The notes under the pieces: model-generated
The model's input: the letters and a program-made list of their open reading frames with translations, nothing else
Told to the model about the DNA's origin: nothing
The model's database searches: none
Made by a program: the position numbers and the translations under genes
Assembly (NCBI RefSeq): GCF_029028005.1
Contig: NZ_JAOTPO010000004.1
Location: 124,001-188,000 of the forward strand
Direction: 5' to 3'
DNA length: 64,000 nucleotides
Origin: Alkalihalobacterium chitinilyticum
GTDB taxonomy: Bacteria; Bacillota; Bacilli; Bacillales; Bacillaceae_F
Shown: positions 47,165 to 55,287 of the stretch, piece by piece
Layout of the letters: each line of letters begins with the position of its first letter
Position numbering within the stretch: the stretch's first letter is position 1

Positions 47165-48067
47165 ATGGAGTTACGACAATTGCGTTATTTTATCGAAGTG
47201 GCAGAACGAGAACACTTCACCGAAGCAGCAGAACATCTTCATGTTGCACAGTCAGCTATAAGTCTACAAATCTCAAAACTCGAAGCCGAATTAGGCATCA
47301 CATTATTTGAACGAACCGGACGAAACATTAAGTTAACACCGATTGGGAAGACGTTTTTAGTTCATACAAAAAAAGCGATCAAAGCGATTGATTATGCGAA
47401 AGAAAAAGTAGACGAATATCTAGATCCCGAAAAAGGAACGATTAAAATTGGTTATCCAACGAGCTTAGCTAACCACTTACTGCCTACTGTGATCTCGGCG
47501 TTTAAAGCGAACCATCCGAATGTCTCGTATCATTTAAGGCAAGGTTCGTATGCCTTATTACTTGAATCTGTAAAAAGCGGCGACATTGATTTAGCGTTTC
47601 TTGGCCCCGTCCCAAGTAATGATCCTGACCTTTATACTGATATATTATTTTCAGAAGGAATCTCGTTATTAGTTCCAACCAATCATCCATTATCAGATAA
47701 GAAAAGTGCTTCTCTCAGTGATTTGCGAACAGATGACTTCGTCTTATTTCCTAAAGGGTATGTATTACATGACATTGCGGTTGAAGCGTGTAAGAAAGCC
47801 GGGTTTAAACCGAATATTACAGCTGAAGGAGAGGACATGGATGCGATCAAGGGGCTCGTCTCTGCGGGGATCGGTGTTAGTCTTTTACCTGATGGAACCT
47901 TTTATGATCGCGAATCCAGATTAACGACGAAAATATCGATTGCTTCACCCGAAGTTAAGCGAACGGTCGGTATCATTACCCCTAAAAATCGTGAGCTGGC
48001 ACCTACCGAAAAAGTATTTTATGAGTTTGTAAAGCAGTTCTTTTCCCGCTTAGACAAATTTCAATAA
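47165..48067 (+). CDS. gltC: LysR-family activator of glutamate synthase
   Basis: A 300-residue LysR protein. The DNA-binding domain has HLHVAQSAISLQISKLEAEL; the effector domain has LAFLGPVPSNDPDL and DAIKGLVSAGIGVSLLPD. Its position, divergent from the glutamate synthase large subunit gene, matches GltC in B. subtilis, which activates glt expression when 2-oxoglutarate is high and glutamate low. A paralogue is paired with gdhA at 36195-37100. Start ATG after AGGAGTGACAGTTATCG. The stop codon abuts a long hairpin element. Confidence 0.93.
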   Translation: MELRQLRYFIEVAEREHFTEAAEHLHVAQSAISLQISKLEAELGITLFERTGRNIKLTPIGKTFLVHTKKAIKAIDYAKEKVDEYLDPEKGTIKIGYPTSLANHLLPTVISAFKANHPNVSYHLRQGSYALLLESVKSGDIDLAFLGPVPSNDPDLYTDILFSEGISLLVPTNHPLSDKKSASLSDLRTDDFVLFPKGYVLHDIAVEACKKAGFKPNITAEGEDMDAIKGLVSAGIGVSLLPDGTFYDRESRLTTKISIASPEVKRTVGIITPKNRELAPTEKVFYEFVKQFFSRLDKFQ

Positions 48068-48215
48068 GAAAAGCGGAAGGTGCCTGCTTATCGGCGACAA
48101 GCGCTGGAGGGCCAGCAATACGTGTCTTGCTCTTTAGACACGTTTGACGGACCGAAGCGACCTCGAGCCGATGGCACCTGGAGCTAGACACAGAAAAGCG
48201 CAAGGTGCCTGCTTA
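48067..48215. repeat. Structured dispersed element at the gltC stop, plus partial second copy
   Basis: A ~112-base imperfect hairpin runs from GGTGCC (48079) with ATCGGC (48090-48095) to the complement GCCGATGGCACC (48167-48178). An inner perfect hairpin ACGTGTC/GACACGT lies at 48120-48143. The opening AGAAAAGCGGAAGGTGCCTG (48067) is repeated as AGAAAAGCGCAAGGTGCCTG at 48192. From memory, elements with this opening and a GGAGCTAGACA end are common between genes in Bacillaceae. It may act as the gltC terminator. The minus-strand frame through it is a shadow. Confidence 0.75.
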
Positions 48216-48293
48216 AAAGTGATTTTTCGGTATTCACCAATCGACAACACTTTTACACGCTATGATCGTTCAGGTGCTATGTTTTACTTTTAC

Positions 48294-48472
48294 GGCACTG
48301 AGAGGACGCTATTTTAGCAGAATTGGCCTCTTTTAAGCGTTTGGGGCACTGAGAGGCTCTTATCTCCTTAATATTAAGCAATAACATCATAAAATATAGT
48401 AAATAAGGGCTTCTGAAGTCCCTATGAATTCAAATTAGCGACTTTTTAAAGAAATAAGGGCCTGTGGAGTCC
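48294..48472. repeat. ~178-bp element, copy 1: two forward and two reversed boxes
   Basis: Forward boxes GCACTGAGAGG begin at 48295 and 48346 (51 apart). Reversed boxes AAATAAGGGC...GTCC end at 48421 and 48472 (51 apart). The second forward and first reverse box are ~76 bases apart end to end. The same order and spacings occur at 61151-61327. No ORF with a binding site is supported here. Confidence 0.82.
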
Positions 48473-48614
48473 ACAAATTCTTTCATAGATACGTCCTGAA
48501 GACCTTTCTCTCTGCACAACTAATGTTTGACGTATCGCACGGAAGCAAGTGCAGTCTGTGAACAAAGAGGTTAGGCGCCTACTATTAAAAAACGACTTTC
48601 TCGTAAAAACAAGA

Positions 48615-48656
48615 AGAGCCAGGCAGCCTCCAATTAGTATGGAGAGCACCTGACTC
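48615..48656 (-). terminator. Terminator of the membrane protein gene at 48676
   Basis: On the minus strand AGAGTCAGGTGCTCTCC pairs imperfectly with GGAGGCTGCCTGGCTCT, followed by a TTTTT-containing stretch. The remainder of 48473-48614 shows no feature I can name. Confidence 0.75.
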
Positions 48657-48675
48657 TATTGAGATAGCTTTTCTT

Positions 48676-49230
48676 CTATTTATTCGCGTCATTATCCACT
48701 CGTTCTACTTTACCGAGTAGTATCTTGTACTTTATCTTTTCTTTCAAAATAAGTTCTTCATCTACATAGATACGGCAGTTAAGATTTTTCCAACCGCCAA
48801 TTTTCACCTTAACTTTTTTCGTTGTGCCGTAATCATCAATAGTTCCATTCAACTGGTAGAACGACCACAACCAGTGATACCAGCGGTTCCTTTCATTTTG
48901 ATCCATGAGGGATCCATTAATGTATAACTCTTCTTTGTTATATTCATTGTTTACTAAAATAATGTTTTTTCCATATTTTACATCAAACTGTTGCTTTAGG
49001 TCGGTTTTGATTTTCTCCCAATCCTCGTCAAAAACTTCCTCGTTTTCTTTTTCGGGTTGATTTTTCTTTTTGATCTTACTAAACATCCATTCGAATAAAA
49101 ATAGAATGATAAATAAAGAGACTAACATCACAAAGAAATTATCAAATACAGTCCCCTTTGTAATTACGGCATAATAGTATCCAAATAAAAACATTATACC
49201 AACATAGATTAAAAACTTAAAAAACTTCAA
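48676..49230 (-). CDS. Membrane protein of unknown function
   Basis: A 184-residue protein. Two helices (about 5-25 and 31-50) anchor a ~130-residue cytoplasmic domain with an acidic linker (NQPEKENEEVFDEDWEKI) and a mixed fold rich in Trp and Tyr (RNRWYHWLWSFYQLNG). Start TTG after GTGAGGAGCG. Own terminator. No family recognised. Confidence 0.6.
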   Translation of the reverse strand: MKFFKFLIYVGIMFLFGYYYAVITKGTVFDNFFVMLVSLFIILFLFEWMFSKIKKKNQPEKENEEVFDEDWEKIKTDLKQQFDVKYGKNIILVNNEYNKEELYINGSLMDQNERNRWYHWLWSFYQLNGTIDDYGTTKKVKVKIGGWKNLNCRIYVDEELILKEKIKYKILLGKVERVDNDANK

Positions 49231-49443
49231 AATTATCGCTCCTCACTTTCATAGGAAAAACTATCCATTAAAATATGTCTTATTAATTGTAACATAATGG
49301 AATAAAAATATGGTATTAAATATGTAAAAGAAATGTAAAGCGAAAAATAAACGTTAACTGCACAAAAAAGGACTTCCAACCGGAAATCCTACTCATAGAT
49401 TGCACCTGTTATATTAATTACAATACGCACACTACAAAGATAT

Positions 49444-49851
49444 TTATGAACAATACGACGGATCTACCTTCACAGGTAAAGTCCCATCTTTTTGAAGCAG
49501 CTCTCGGACTTGATCAGGAACCCTCACCTTTTGTCTCGTTTGTATATCAATGGTTGTGAGAACAACCTCTGATTTTGAAACAAGTTGTTGGTGTACATCA
49601 ACCACGCTTTGCTCTAGTGTAAAACTAGTGTTTCCTACACGTGCAATCTGTGTACGTATGTTGAGCTGATCTTGATCAAACAATTCTTTTCTAAAATCCG
49701 TACTCAGATGAACAACTACTGCTTCTACTCCAGTTGAAATGCAAAACTCATACCAAACCGATCTTGCTTCGTCCATGTATCCAATCAGTTCCACGTTACT
49801 TAAATGGTTGTTCTTTGTTTCTACCACAAACTGGCATTCAGAATACGTCAT
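49444..49851 (-). CDS. 4HBT-type hotdog thioesterase
   Basis: A 135-residue hotdog-fold protein of the 4-hydroxybenzoyl-CoA thioesterase group (YbgC-like). VELIGYMDEARSVWYEF is the central helix with the typical Asp/Glu; HLSTDFRKELFDQDQLNIRTQIARVGN follows. It should hydrolyse short acyl-CoA or similar thioesters; substrate unknown. GAGGAGGAAAAAGG precedes ATG. Monocistronic. Confidence 0.8.
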   Translation of the reverse strand: MTYSECQFVVETKNNHLSNVELIGYMDEARSVWYEFCISTGVEAVVVHLSTDFRKELFDQDQLNIRTQIARVGNTSFTLEQSVVDVHQQLVSKSEVVLTTIDIQTRQKVRVPDQVRELLQKDGTLPVKVDPSYCS

Positions 49852-49953
49852 CCTTTTTCCTCCTCATATGTCCCATTAAAAATCACCCTAATAATAACTT
49901 CACTATTCTAGATAAGTATTCCTTTATTTTTCAGGCAGTTTTCTTAAAGTTTT

Positions 49954-50090
49954 GTGCATTGGGATCTTTTTCGATAGTTGAGGAATTAGTGCACTTTAAG
50001 GAGTTTACTAGGAAAAGTAGTGTTCCATAAGTGTGTTTTGACGTGCGCTAATCAAAATATTTAGGGGAATCCGTGATCCATTTTCCCGAA
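49954..50090. repeat. Diverged copy of the 53-bp repeat family
   Basis: GTGCAC (49989) and GTGCGC (50043) are 54 bases apart, each followed by an A-rich stretch and CTAGGAAAA or TTTAGGGGAATCCG, as in the units of the 20362-20664 array. A weaker GTGCAT block starts at 49954. It lies in the 448-base interval before the XRE gene, which otherwise holds only the operator-like repeats at 50241-50276. Confidence 0.5.
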
Positions 50091-50240
50091 TTGGCACCTA
50101 GTAAAGTCATGAGTCATAAAAACAAGGTGGCTCTACCCATAACGACTAGTGACTATATCCTCAGAAATCACCCAAGTTAATTTTACCTAAAAATGGTAAT
50201 TGTCGCCACTTTTTATTGACCAGAACACCCTAATAAAGTA

Positions 50241-50276
50241 ACATATAAATTACATTTCGCAACATATATATTACAT
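50241..50276. promoter_or_regulatory. Operator-like direct repeat upstream of the XRE regulator
   Basis: ACATATAAATTACAT (50241-50255) and ACATATATATTACAT (50262-50276) differ at one base and start 21 bases apart, so they face the same side of DNA. The second ends 23 bases before the TTG start. This is a plausible binding site for the XRE protein itself. Confidence 0.5.
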
Positions 50277-50299
50277 CTCATCCTACTGTAGGTGATCAC

Positions 50300-50494
50300 T
50301 TGAAAAATAAAGTAAGGGTAGCTCGTGTTGAACGCGCGATAACTCAGGAACAATTAGCAAAAAAAGTCGGTGTGACGCGTCAGACTATTGGTTTGATTGA
50401 AAACGGAAACTACAATCCAACTCTGCAACTTTGTATCGCCATTGCCAAAACGTTAGATAAAACGCTTGATGATTTATTTTGGGAGGTTGATTAG
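50300..50494 (+). CDS. Small XRE-family (HTH_3) transcriptional regulator
   Basis: A 64-residue protein that is almost all helix-turn-helix: ARVERAITQEQLAKKVGVTR, QTIGLIENGNYNPTLQL, IAKTLDKTLDDLFWE. It belongs to the short DNA-binding group often paired with a membrane protein gene. Start TTG after TAGGTGATC. The stop lies 1 base before the next gene start, so the two are coupled. The direct repeats at 50241-50276 may be its operator. Confidence 0.9.
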   Translation: MKNKVRVARVERAITQEQLAKKVGVTRQTIGLIENGNYNPTLQLCIAIAKTLDKTLDDLFWEVD

Positions 50495-50495
50495 T

Positions 50496-50978
50496 ATGGA
50501 AAAATCTTGGTTATCCGCCATATTACCCTCAGACGAATACAAACAAAAAATGCTTCTCTACTATTTAGGTGAAGCCGCTGTTCTTAACCTCATTGTTCTA
50601 CTAACACTATTCTTCTTAAATCGTTTATTTCCGCATTGGAATCTCTCCGTAGAAGTTGGCCTAGGTATTAGTATTATCGTGTTTATTTTTTACGTCTCGA
50701 CAAGATATATGTTCTCAGGAATGGAATATGCAAATGTGACAACCGAAACTTCATTTAAGCTCGAACGAAAGAAAATACTCTTACGTTCGATGAGCTTCAT
50801 CAGCTTGTATTTACTAGTTTATATGATTTTCATCGGGTTTCCACGAAGTGAAGGACAATGGAGTGAGATTCTAGGTCTAGTGCTTCTAATTGGCTTTGTC
50901 TATTCAATTTCTAGCTATATATCTTTAAAGCGCTCATATAACAAAAATAGAAGTTTACTAGATGAGAAATCAGGGTAA
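50496..50978 (+). CDS. Four-helix membrane protein partner of the XRE regulator
   Basis: A 160-residue protein with four predicted helices (about residues 20-41, 50-70, 93-113, 122-142) and short polar ends. I set the start at ATG 50496, preceded by TGGGAGGTTGATT within the end of the regulator gene. The two-gene layout (short XRE plus small polytopic membrane protein) is common in Firmicutes (some partners carry DUF3278 or DUF3796), but the function is not established. Terminator at 51020-51053. Confidence 0.7.
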   Translation: MEKSWLSAILPSDEYKQKMLLYYLGEAAVLNLIVLLTLFFLNRLFPHWNLSVEVGLGISIIVFIFYVSTRYMFSGMEYANVTTETSFKLERKKILLRSMSFISLYLLVYMIFIGFPRSEGQWSEILGLVLLIGFVYSISSYISLKRSYNKNRSLLDEKSG

Positions 50979-51019
50979 CTTATATATAGATCAGTCCCCT
51001 ATACATTTTTTCTATAGTT

Positions 51020-51053
51020 GCCAGGTCCATAACGATTCCGGACCTGGCTTTTT
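51020..51053 (+). terminator. Terminator after the XRE/membrane protein operon
   Basis: GCCAGGTCC (51020-51028) and GGACCTGGC (51040-51048) pair perfectly and are followed by TTTTT. Confidence 0.9.
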
Positions 51054-51183
51054 ATGAAGGTCGAATCGCGAATGCAATGCTCAGATCAAGAGATATTTTC
51101 ATAGGGCATTTATTTAAAAGTTCAGATGATAGATATTTCAATATATGAAAAGAACAACCAATTTGAAAGCCGATATTATAGTC

Positions 51184-52095
51184 CTACTGTAACCTTTGAA
51201 CTTCTTCCATCGTCGGCATGCCTGCTTGAGCACCGATTTTTGTCACAGCATGAGCTGATACCTTTATAGCAAATTCAACAGCCTCATGAAGTGGTTGTTT
51301 TGATGCTATTCCAAAAGCAAGTGCACCGTTAAACGCATCTCCGGCCCCAGTCGTATCGACGACCTCTACCTTTCTACTCGGCAGTTTCAAAAATTGTTGA
51401 TCTTTTTCAAATACAACCCCTTGTTTCCCTCTAGTGAGAATTACATGTTGAATACCTTTTTGCCGAAGAGAACGGAAGGCTATTTCATATCCTTCTGCAG
51501 TTGAGGTTCCCGTTAGAAACATAAATTCTGTTTCATTCGGAGTAAAGTAAGTGATTTTTTCAAGAAAGTTTTCTGGTAACTCTTTTGCTGGTGCTGGATT
51601 TAACAAAACAGGAACACCGTGTTGTTCAGCAAGTGTAATCACTTCGCCCACAATAGGCAAAGGAATTTCAAGCTGAAGAACTACGATATCACAATTGATG
51701 ATTAGTCCCTTATTTTTTTCCACCCATTGTGACGTAAGCTCATAATTAGCTCCCGGAACGACGATGATATGATTATCATCAGGTGTAACCGTAATTTGAG
51801 CTATACCCGTCGGCTTCACTTTGCTTGTGTCAATTCCGCGAACATCAATACCTTCTTCTAACAGCTTCTTTTTTAATTCTTCACCATTCAAATCAGCACC
51901 GATGCAACCGATGAAAGACACGTCAGCTCCTAACCTAGCTGCAGCAACAGCTTGATTGGCACCCTTTCCCCCTGGTAAAGTTGTGTAGTTTTCACCAAGT
52001 ATCGTTTCGCCTGGAGACGGAAAGCGAGACGTTTCCGTAATTAAATCCATATTAATACTACCGACTACCGTGATTTTCGGTCTTGTTTCAGTCAT
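51184..52095 (-). CDS. rbsK: Ribokinase
   Basis: A 303-residue PfkB-family kinase that phosphorylates ribose at O5. The substrate-binding start GSINMDLITETSRFPSPGET, LPGGKGANQAVAAARLG, and the ATP site with catalytic Asp in DTTGAGDAFNGALAFG are all present; NPAPAKELPE is typical of ribokinase. No rbs transport genes or lacI-type regulator lie beside it, so it stands alone. GCAGGTGATAAT precedes the ATG. Confidence 0.9.
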   Translation of the reverse strand: MTETRPKITVVGSINMDLITETSRFPSPGETILGENYTTLPGGKGANQAVAAARLGADVSFIGCIGADLNGEELKKKLLEEGIDVRGIDTSKVKPTGIAQITVTPDDNHIIVVPGANYELTSQWVEKNKGLIINCDIVVLQLEIPLPIVGEVITLAEQHGVPVLLNPAPAKELPENFLEKITYFTPNETEFMFLTGTSTAEGYEIAFRSLRQKGIQHVILTRGKQGVVFEKDQQFLKLPSRKVEVVDTTGAGDAFNGALAFGIASKQPLHEAVEFAIKVSAHAVTKIGAQAGMPTMEEVQRLQ

Positions 52096-52286
52096 ATTAT
52101 CACCTGCACATTTATCTTATTATAAGAGGAGTGAAGTTTAGTCACTCCAATTCCCATATAAAACCGGTCTCAATTAAATAATACAGTCTCCCCTTATCAT
52201 ACATCAGAACAAGCCTAATATGCTTTTATTGAAAAAAATTACAAAACCACAACACCCGGTTGACATAATTATTTATTGGTAAACAA

Positions 52287-52321
52287 AACAGACTAAATCC
52301 ACATTGGAGATTTAGTCTGTT
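52287..52321 (-). terminator. Terminator of the Gln-rich protein gene
   Basis: AACAGACTAAATC and GATTTAGTCTGTT pair perfectly around an 8-9-base loop; on the minus strand TTTTGTTT follows. Confidence 0.85.
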
Positions 52322-52363
52322 AATTAGGCTTTATAGAAATCAGATACTCGACAGTTTCACATG

Positions 52364-52621
52364 TTATTGAAACTTTTCTAACTGTGACATTGTTTCAGCT
52401 TGTTTTTTCTGTACTTTTGCCTGTGCTGATTGAACGTCCATTTGCTCTTGTTTTACTTGTTCTTTTGCTTGAAATAACTGCATCTCAGCTTGTTGCAATT
52501 GCTGTTTCTCCATTAATAGTTCTTGCTCGGCTGCATTCATCTCTGCTTGTGCCTGTTGAAGTTGTTGCTGATCTTGTTGTTGTTGATTTTGTTGGTTTTG
52601 CTGATTTTGTTGTTGATCCAT
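52364..52621 (-). CDS. Gln-rich coiled-coil small protein
   Basis: An 85-residue protein. The first ~25 residues are almost pure Gln/Asn (QQNQQNQQNQQQQ), followed by a single long coiled coil (about 25-85) of Ala/Glu/Gln heptads. TGTGGAGGAACGGTT gives a strong start and a perfect terminator follows, so the gene looks real. No family recognised; low-complexity Gln/Asn tracts with coils occur in some spore-coat-associated proteins, but nothing here proves that. Confidence 0.65.
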   Translation of the reverse strand: MDQQQNQQNQQNQQQQDQQQLQQAQAEMNAAEQELLMEKQQLQQAEMQLFQAKEQVKQEQMDVQSAQAKVQKKQAETMSQLEKFQ

Positions 52622-52743
52622 AACCGTTCCTCCACATGAATTATTTAAGTAGATTTATCTCAATGTTTAGGGTACACAAAATCGATATTTCTATGCTTCA
52701 ACAGTGCACATTTGGACATACTAAAATAAAATTAATATTTTCT

Positions 52744-53130
52744 TTAAAACAGCTGGCCAATCGATAAACCAATGATAAAAGCTACAATACTTCCACCGAT
52801 CGAAAGTAAAAAGTAAACCGAAGCTTCTTTCAAATGTTTATTTCGTACGAGCTCAATTGTTTCCATACTAAATGTTGAAAATGTAGTGAAGGCTCCAAAA
52901 AAACCGATGGCTAAAAAAAGAAACAACGGTTCCTCATAGGCAGCTGAAAGAGGAATCATACCGTAGGCCATCGCAAAAAATAAGCCTAAACCAAATGAAC
53001 CGAGTAAATTGACAGTAAGCATAGCAACAGGAATTGGCGGGTGTGGTTTTCTTTTCATAATCGCTAAGCCAAGCAAGTAACGAGAGACAGCGCCAATAGC
53101 TCCTCCCAATCCTAAAATCAACGTACTCAT
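52744..53130 (-). CDS. crcB: Fluoride channel subunit FluC/CrcB (second gene)
   Basis: A 128-residue four-helix protein. GLGGAIGAVSRYLLGLAI, VNLLGSFGLGLFFA and FFGAFTTFSTFSMETIELV are the FluC signatures, including the Phe/Thr/Ser pore residues. It pairs with the CrcB gene just upstream to form a dual-topology-type heterodimeric fluoride exporter. The start is ATG 53130, overlapping the upstream stop by 4 bases (ATGA), with GAGGGGCAA before it; an ATG at 53136 has too short a spacing. Confidence 0.92.
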   Translation of the reverse strand: MSTLILGLGGAIGAVSRYLLGLAIMKRKPHPPIPVAMLTVNLLGSFGLGLFFAMAYGMIPLSAAYEEPLFLFLAIGFFGAFTTFSTFSMETIELVRNKHLKEASVYFLLSIGGSIVAFIIGLSIGQLF

Positions 53131-53531
53131 GACCATTGCCCCTCTTTTTCTTGTTTCGTTTCACTCCACTTGCTTCCTAACAGTAGACCAACAAAAGCAA
53201 AGGCTAATCCTCCAACTAAAGATACAACCAAATAAATAGCAGACTCCATTAGTGACATTTGTTGATATAAAAATAAACTGTCCGCTGCTAACGTTGACAT
53301 CGTAGTAAATCCACCACAAAAACCAACTCCTAATCCTAGCTTTACCCATTCTCGTGGTTTCCGGTGGATAAACCAGCCTGTAAAAAGTCCGAGTAATAAA
53401 CTTCCGATGATGTTTTCAATTACTGTACCGATTGGGTAACCTGCAAATAGTGTATAAACATTTAAGGTATACCTCAACATCGTACCAACTGCTCCACCGA
53501 TTGCAATAGCAATAATATTTTTATAAACCAA
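53127..53531 (-). CDS. crcB: Fluoride channel subunit FluC/CrcB (first gene)
   Basis: A 134-residue four-helix protein with GGAVGTMLRYTLNVYTLFA, NIIGSLLLGLFTG and GFCGGFTTMSTLAAD. Together with the following crcB gene it should form the membrane channel that lets fluoride leave the cell. Start TTG follows AAAGGAGCTTACATA. I looked for a fluoride riboswitch in the 170 bases upstream and saw none. Operon of two. Confidence 0.92.
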   Translation of the reverse strand: MVYKNIIAIAIGGAVGTMLRYTLNVYTLFAGYPIGTVIENIIGSLLLGLFTGWFIHRKPREWVKLGLGVGFCGGFTTMSTLAADSLFLYQQMSLMESAIYLVVSLVGGLAFAFVGLLLGSKWSETKQEKEGQWS

Positions 53532-53652
53532 TATGTAAGCTCCTTTCTAAAGGAGTATTTTCCATAGACAATAAATATAGACAATAAATATGTTGAACTT
53601 TATTATATAGAAGATATTGCTCCTGAGCAATGAAGTCGATAACAACAAAAAA

Positions 53653-53674
53653 CGATACTATCTAATGAGTATCG
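53653..53674 (-). terminator. Terminator after the broken GNAT gene
   Basis: CGATACT and AGTATCG pair perfectly around an 8-base loop; on the minus strand TTTTTT follows. Confidence 0.75.
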
Positions 53675-53705
53675 CTCAGCTAATTTTGTTCAATCTCTCT
53701 GCCAT

Positions 53706-54052
53706 TTATATCTGACCTGTTTTAATATACATAATTGATTGTAATTCATTAAACCCGAGATTTTCATATAGTTTTTTTGCAAAATTCTTGGCATAGACGT
53801 TTAATCGTACTTCATCGTACCCTTGACGCTCTAATTCTTTTACTGTCTCTTTAATTAGTTTTTTCCTAATCCTGCTCCTCTAAATTCAGGAAGCAAATAT
53901 AATTCATAAATAAACCCTGCCCTTTTTTCAGTCATATAGTCGATGTTCTCACCAATAAGCGCCCATCCTTTTAGCGACCCATTTTTATTACGCAGGACGA
54001 CATAATAAGCACCTGAACTTAGTACGCTCAACATTAAACTCTTCGCCTTCAC
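53706..54052 (-). pseudogene. GNAT acetyltransferase, frameshifted and N-truncated
   Basis: The first frame (GTG 54052 to TAA 53855) gives the middle of a GNAT domain, ending LYLLPEFRGAGLGKN, the acetyl-CoA loop. The -1 frame continues KLIKETVKELERQG, NVYAKNFAKKLYENLGF and stops at 53706, which is the normal GNAT C-terminus. The break lies at a run of six A's (53859-53864) read as A-AAA-AAC, a classic -1 slippery heptamer. About 30 N-terminal residues of a full GNAT are also missing: the frame is closed at about 54100 and no start is good. Two lesions favour decay over programmed frameshifting. Terminator follows. Confidence 0.75.
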
Positions 54053-54296
54053 CCCTATTGGTTTTACTTCTATCGTATTCGAAAGAGAGTTTGGTCAAGA
54101 ATAATAATTTTTACTGATAAGAATTTATTACAACAATACGAGAGTCTTGACATACATGCGCCGCAGAGTTAAAAAACAAACCCACTAAACAGCTAGTTAG
54201 GTCCGTATCCTTTTGACCCCGTAACGTCTAGTTAAGTCTGTTTTAAATTCATTAAAGCGCTTAGTTAGTGCAACTTAGTATGTATCTAACAATCTT

Positions 54297-55235
54297 CTAT
54301 TGCGTTAGTTCTCTACATAAATTCCAGACCTTATCCCAATTATCTCTATTTTCAAGATAAGCTGGATATAAGTCTGAACCTGTAAATTGCTTGATTTGCA
54401 TCTTATAATTTGGTTTTGTAACAGTTGGTTCCATGATTTGATTTTTATCATTAATTAGCTTCCCTGTTGTCGTTTTAAAATGGTCAGACATACAGATTTC
54501 AAAGTAACACTCTGCAAACTTTTCAGGAGGCGGGAAAAATAAATTTTGAATTCTTGCGATCATTCTCCAACCAGGTTCAAATTTCATTAACGTCTCTTTG
54601 GACATTTTTGCACCATTTATTTGGATCGCATTCACTTTAATCCCATTCTCCTGCAATACTTCTGCCAATTTAAATGTCAGTAACACCAAGGCCACCTTCG
54701 AGTCCCGATACATGGTATACACACTAAATTTCTTGTCGTCTTTACGCTCGCCTCTTAAATTACTAACATCAAGGTCTTTTTTCGGATCAAAGTAATGCTT
54801 TACAATATTACTAGAGGCATGAAGAATTCTAGCATCCTCTGATTTTTTCAGATGATCGACCAACAACATCGTCATTAAGTATGGCCCAATCACATTTGTC
54901 GCAAACGTTAATTCAATCTGATTGGCGCTAAGACGATATTTTTCACCATGATTGGCATAAGCTGCATTATGGATAAGCACATCGAGTTTCTCATACCGAT
55001 TTTTGAATTCCCTACAAAACTCACGGATCGAATCAAAAGAACTAACGTCAAGTTTGATGAGGTCGACCTGATCATTATTAGTTGTTTGCTTTATGTCGCT
55101 TTGAACTTCCTTACTAATTTCCAGGTTTCGACATGCCATAATAACTGTACAACCTTCTTTAGCAAACTTGAAAGCTGCGGCTTTCCCTATTCCAGAATTC
55201 GCCCCCGTGATCAATACAATTTTTTCATTATTCAT
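54297..55235 (-). CDS. SDR-family oxidoreductase, retinol-dehydrogenase-like
   Basis: A 312-residue short-chain dehydrogenase. The cofactor loop is VLITGANSGIGKAAAFKFA, then VLIHNAAYANHG. The catalytic Ser lies in LHASSNIV; the Tyr/Lys pair is in YTMYRDSKVALVL, where Y-x3-K is YRDSK. The C-terminal half is longer than a classic SDR and resembles the WWOX/RDH group. Substrate unknown. I set the start at ATG 55235 after GAGGGACGAAAA; the longer frame lacks a binding site. It lies 52 bases after the BCCT transporter stop and may share its transcript. Confidence 0.85.
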   Translation of the reverse strand: MNNEKIVLITGANSGIGKAAAFKFAKEGCTVIMACRNLEISKEVQSDIKQTTNNDQVDLIKLDVSSFDSIREFCREFKNRYEKLDVLIHNAAYANHGEKYRLSANQIELTFATNVIGPYLMTMLLVDHLKKSEDARILHASSNIVKHYFDPKKDLDVSNLRGERKDDKKFSVYTMYRDSKVALVLLTFKLAEVLQENGIKVNAIQINGAKMSKETLMKFEPGWRMIARIQNLFFPPPEKFAECYFEICMSDHFKTTTGKLINDKNQIMEPTVTKPNYKMQIKQFTGSDLYPAYLENRDNWDKVWNLCRELTQ

Positions 55236-55287
55236 TTTTCGTCCCTCACGGTTATATTCCAATTTTTTTAACGATTTTTTTACTAAT

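Noticed and set aside
48003-48203. A 66-residue minus-strand frame over the gltC end
   Set aside because: It lies within the hairpin element and antisense to gltC; its length comes from the element's base composition.
48446-48649. A 67-residue minus-strand frame near the four-box element
   Set aside because: It overlaps the last reversed box and the terminator of the next gene, has no binding site and no recognisable protein character.
53532-53700. Fluoride riboswitch upstream of the crcB pair
   Set aside because: I looked for the crcB-motif landmarks and saw none; the interval holds only AT-rich sequence and a small terminator.
54180-54290. CTAGTTA-type words repeated three times (54193, 54228, 54260)
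   Set aside because: Spacings of 35 and 32 are irregular and the words are short; not convincing as a repeat family.
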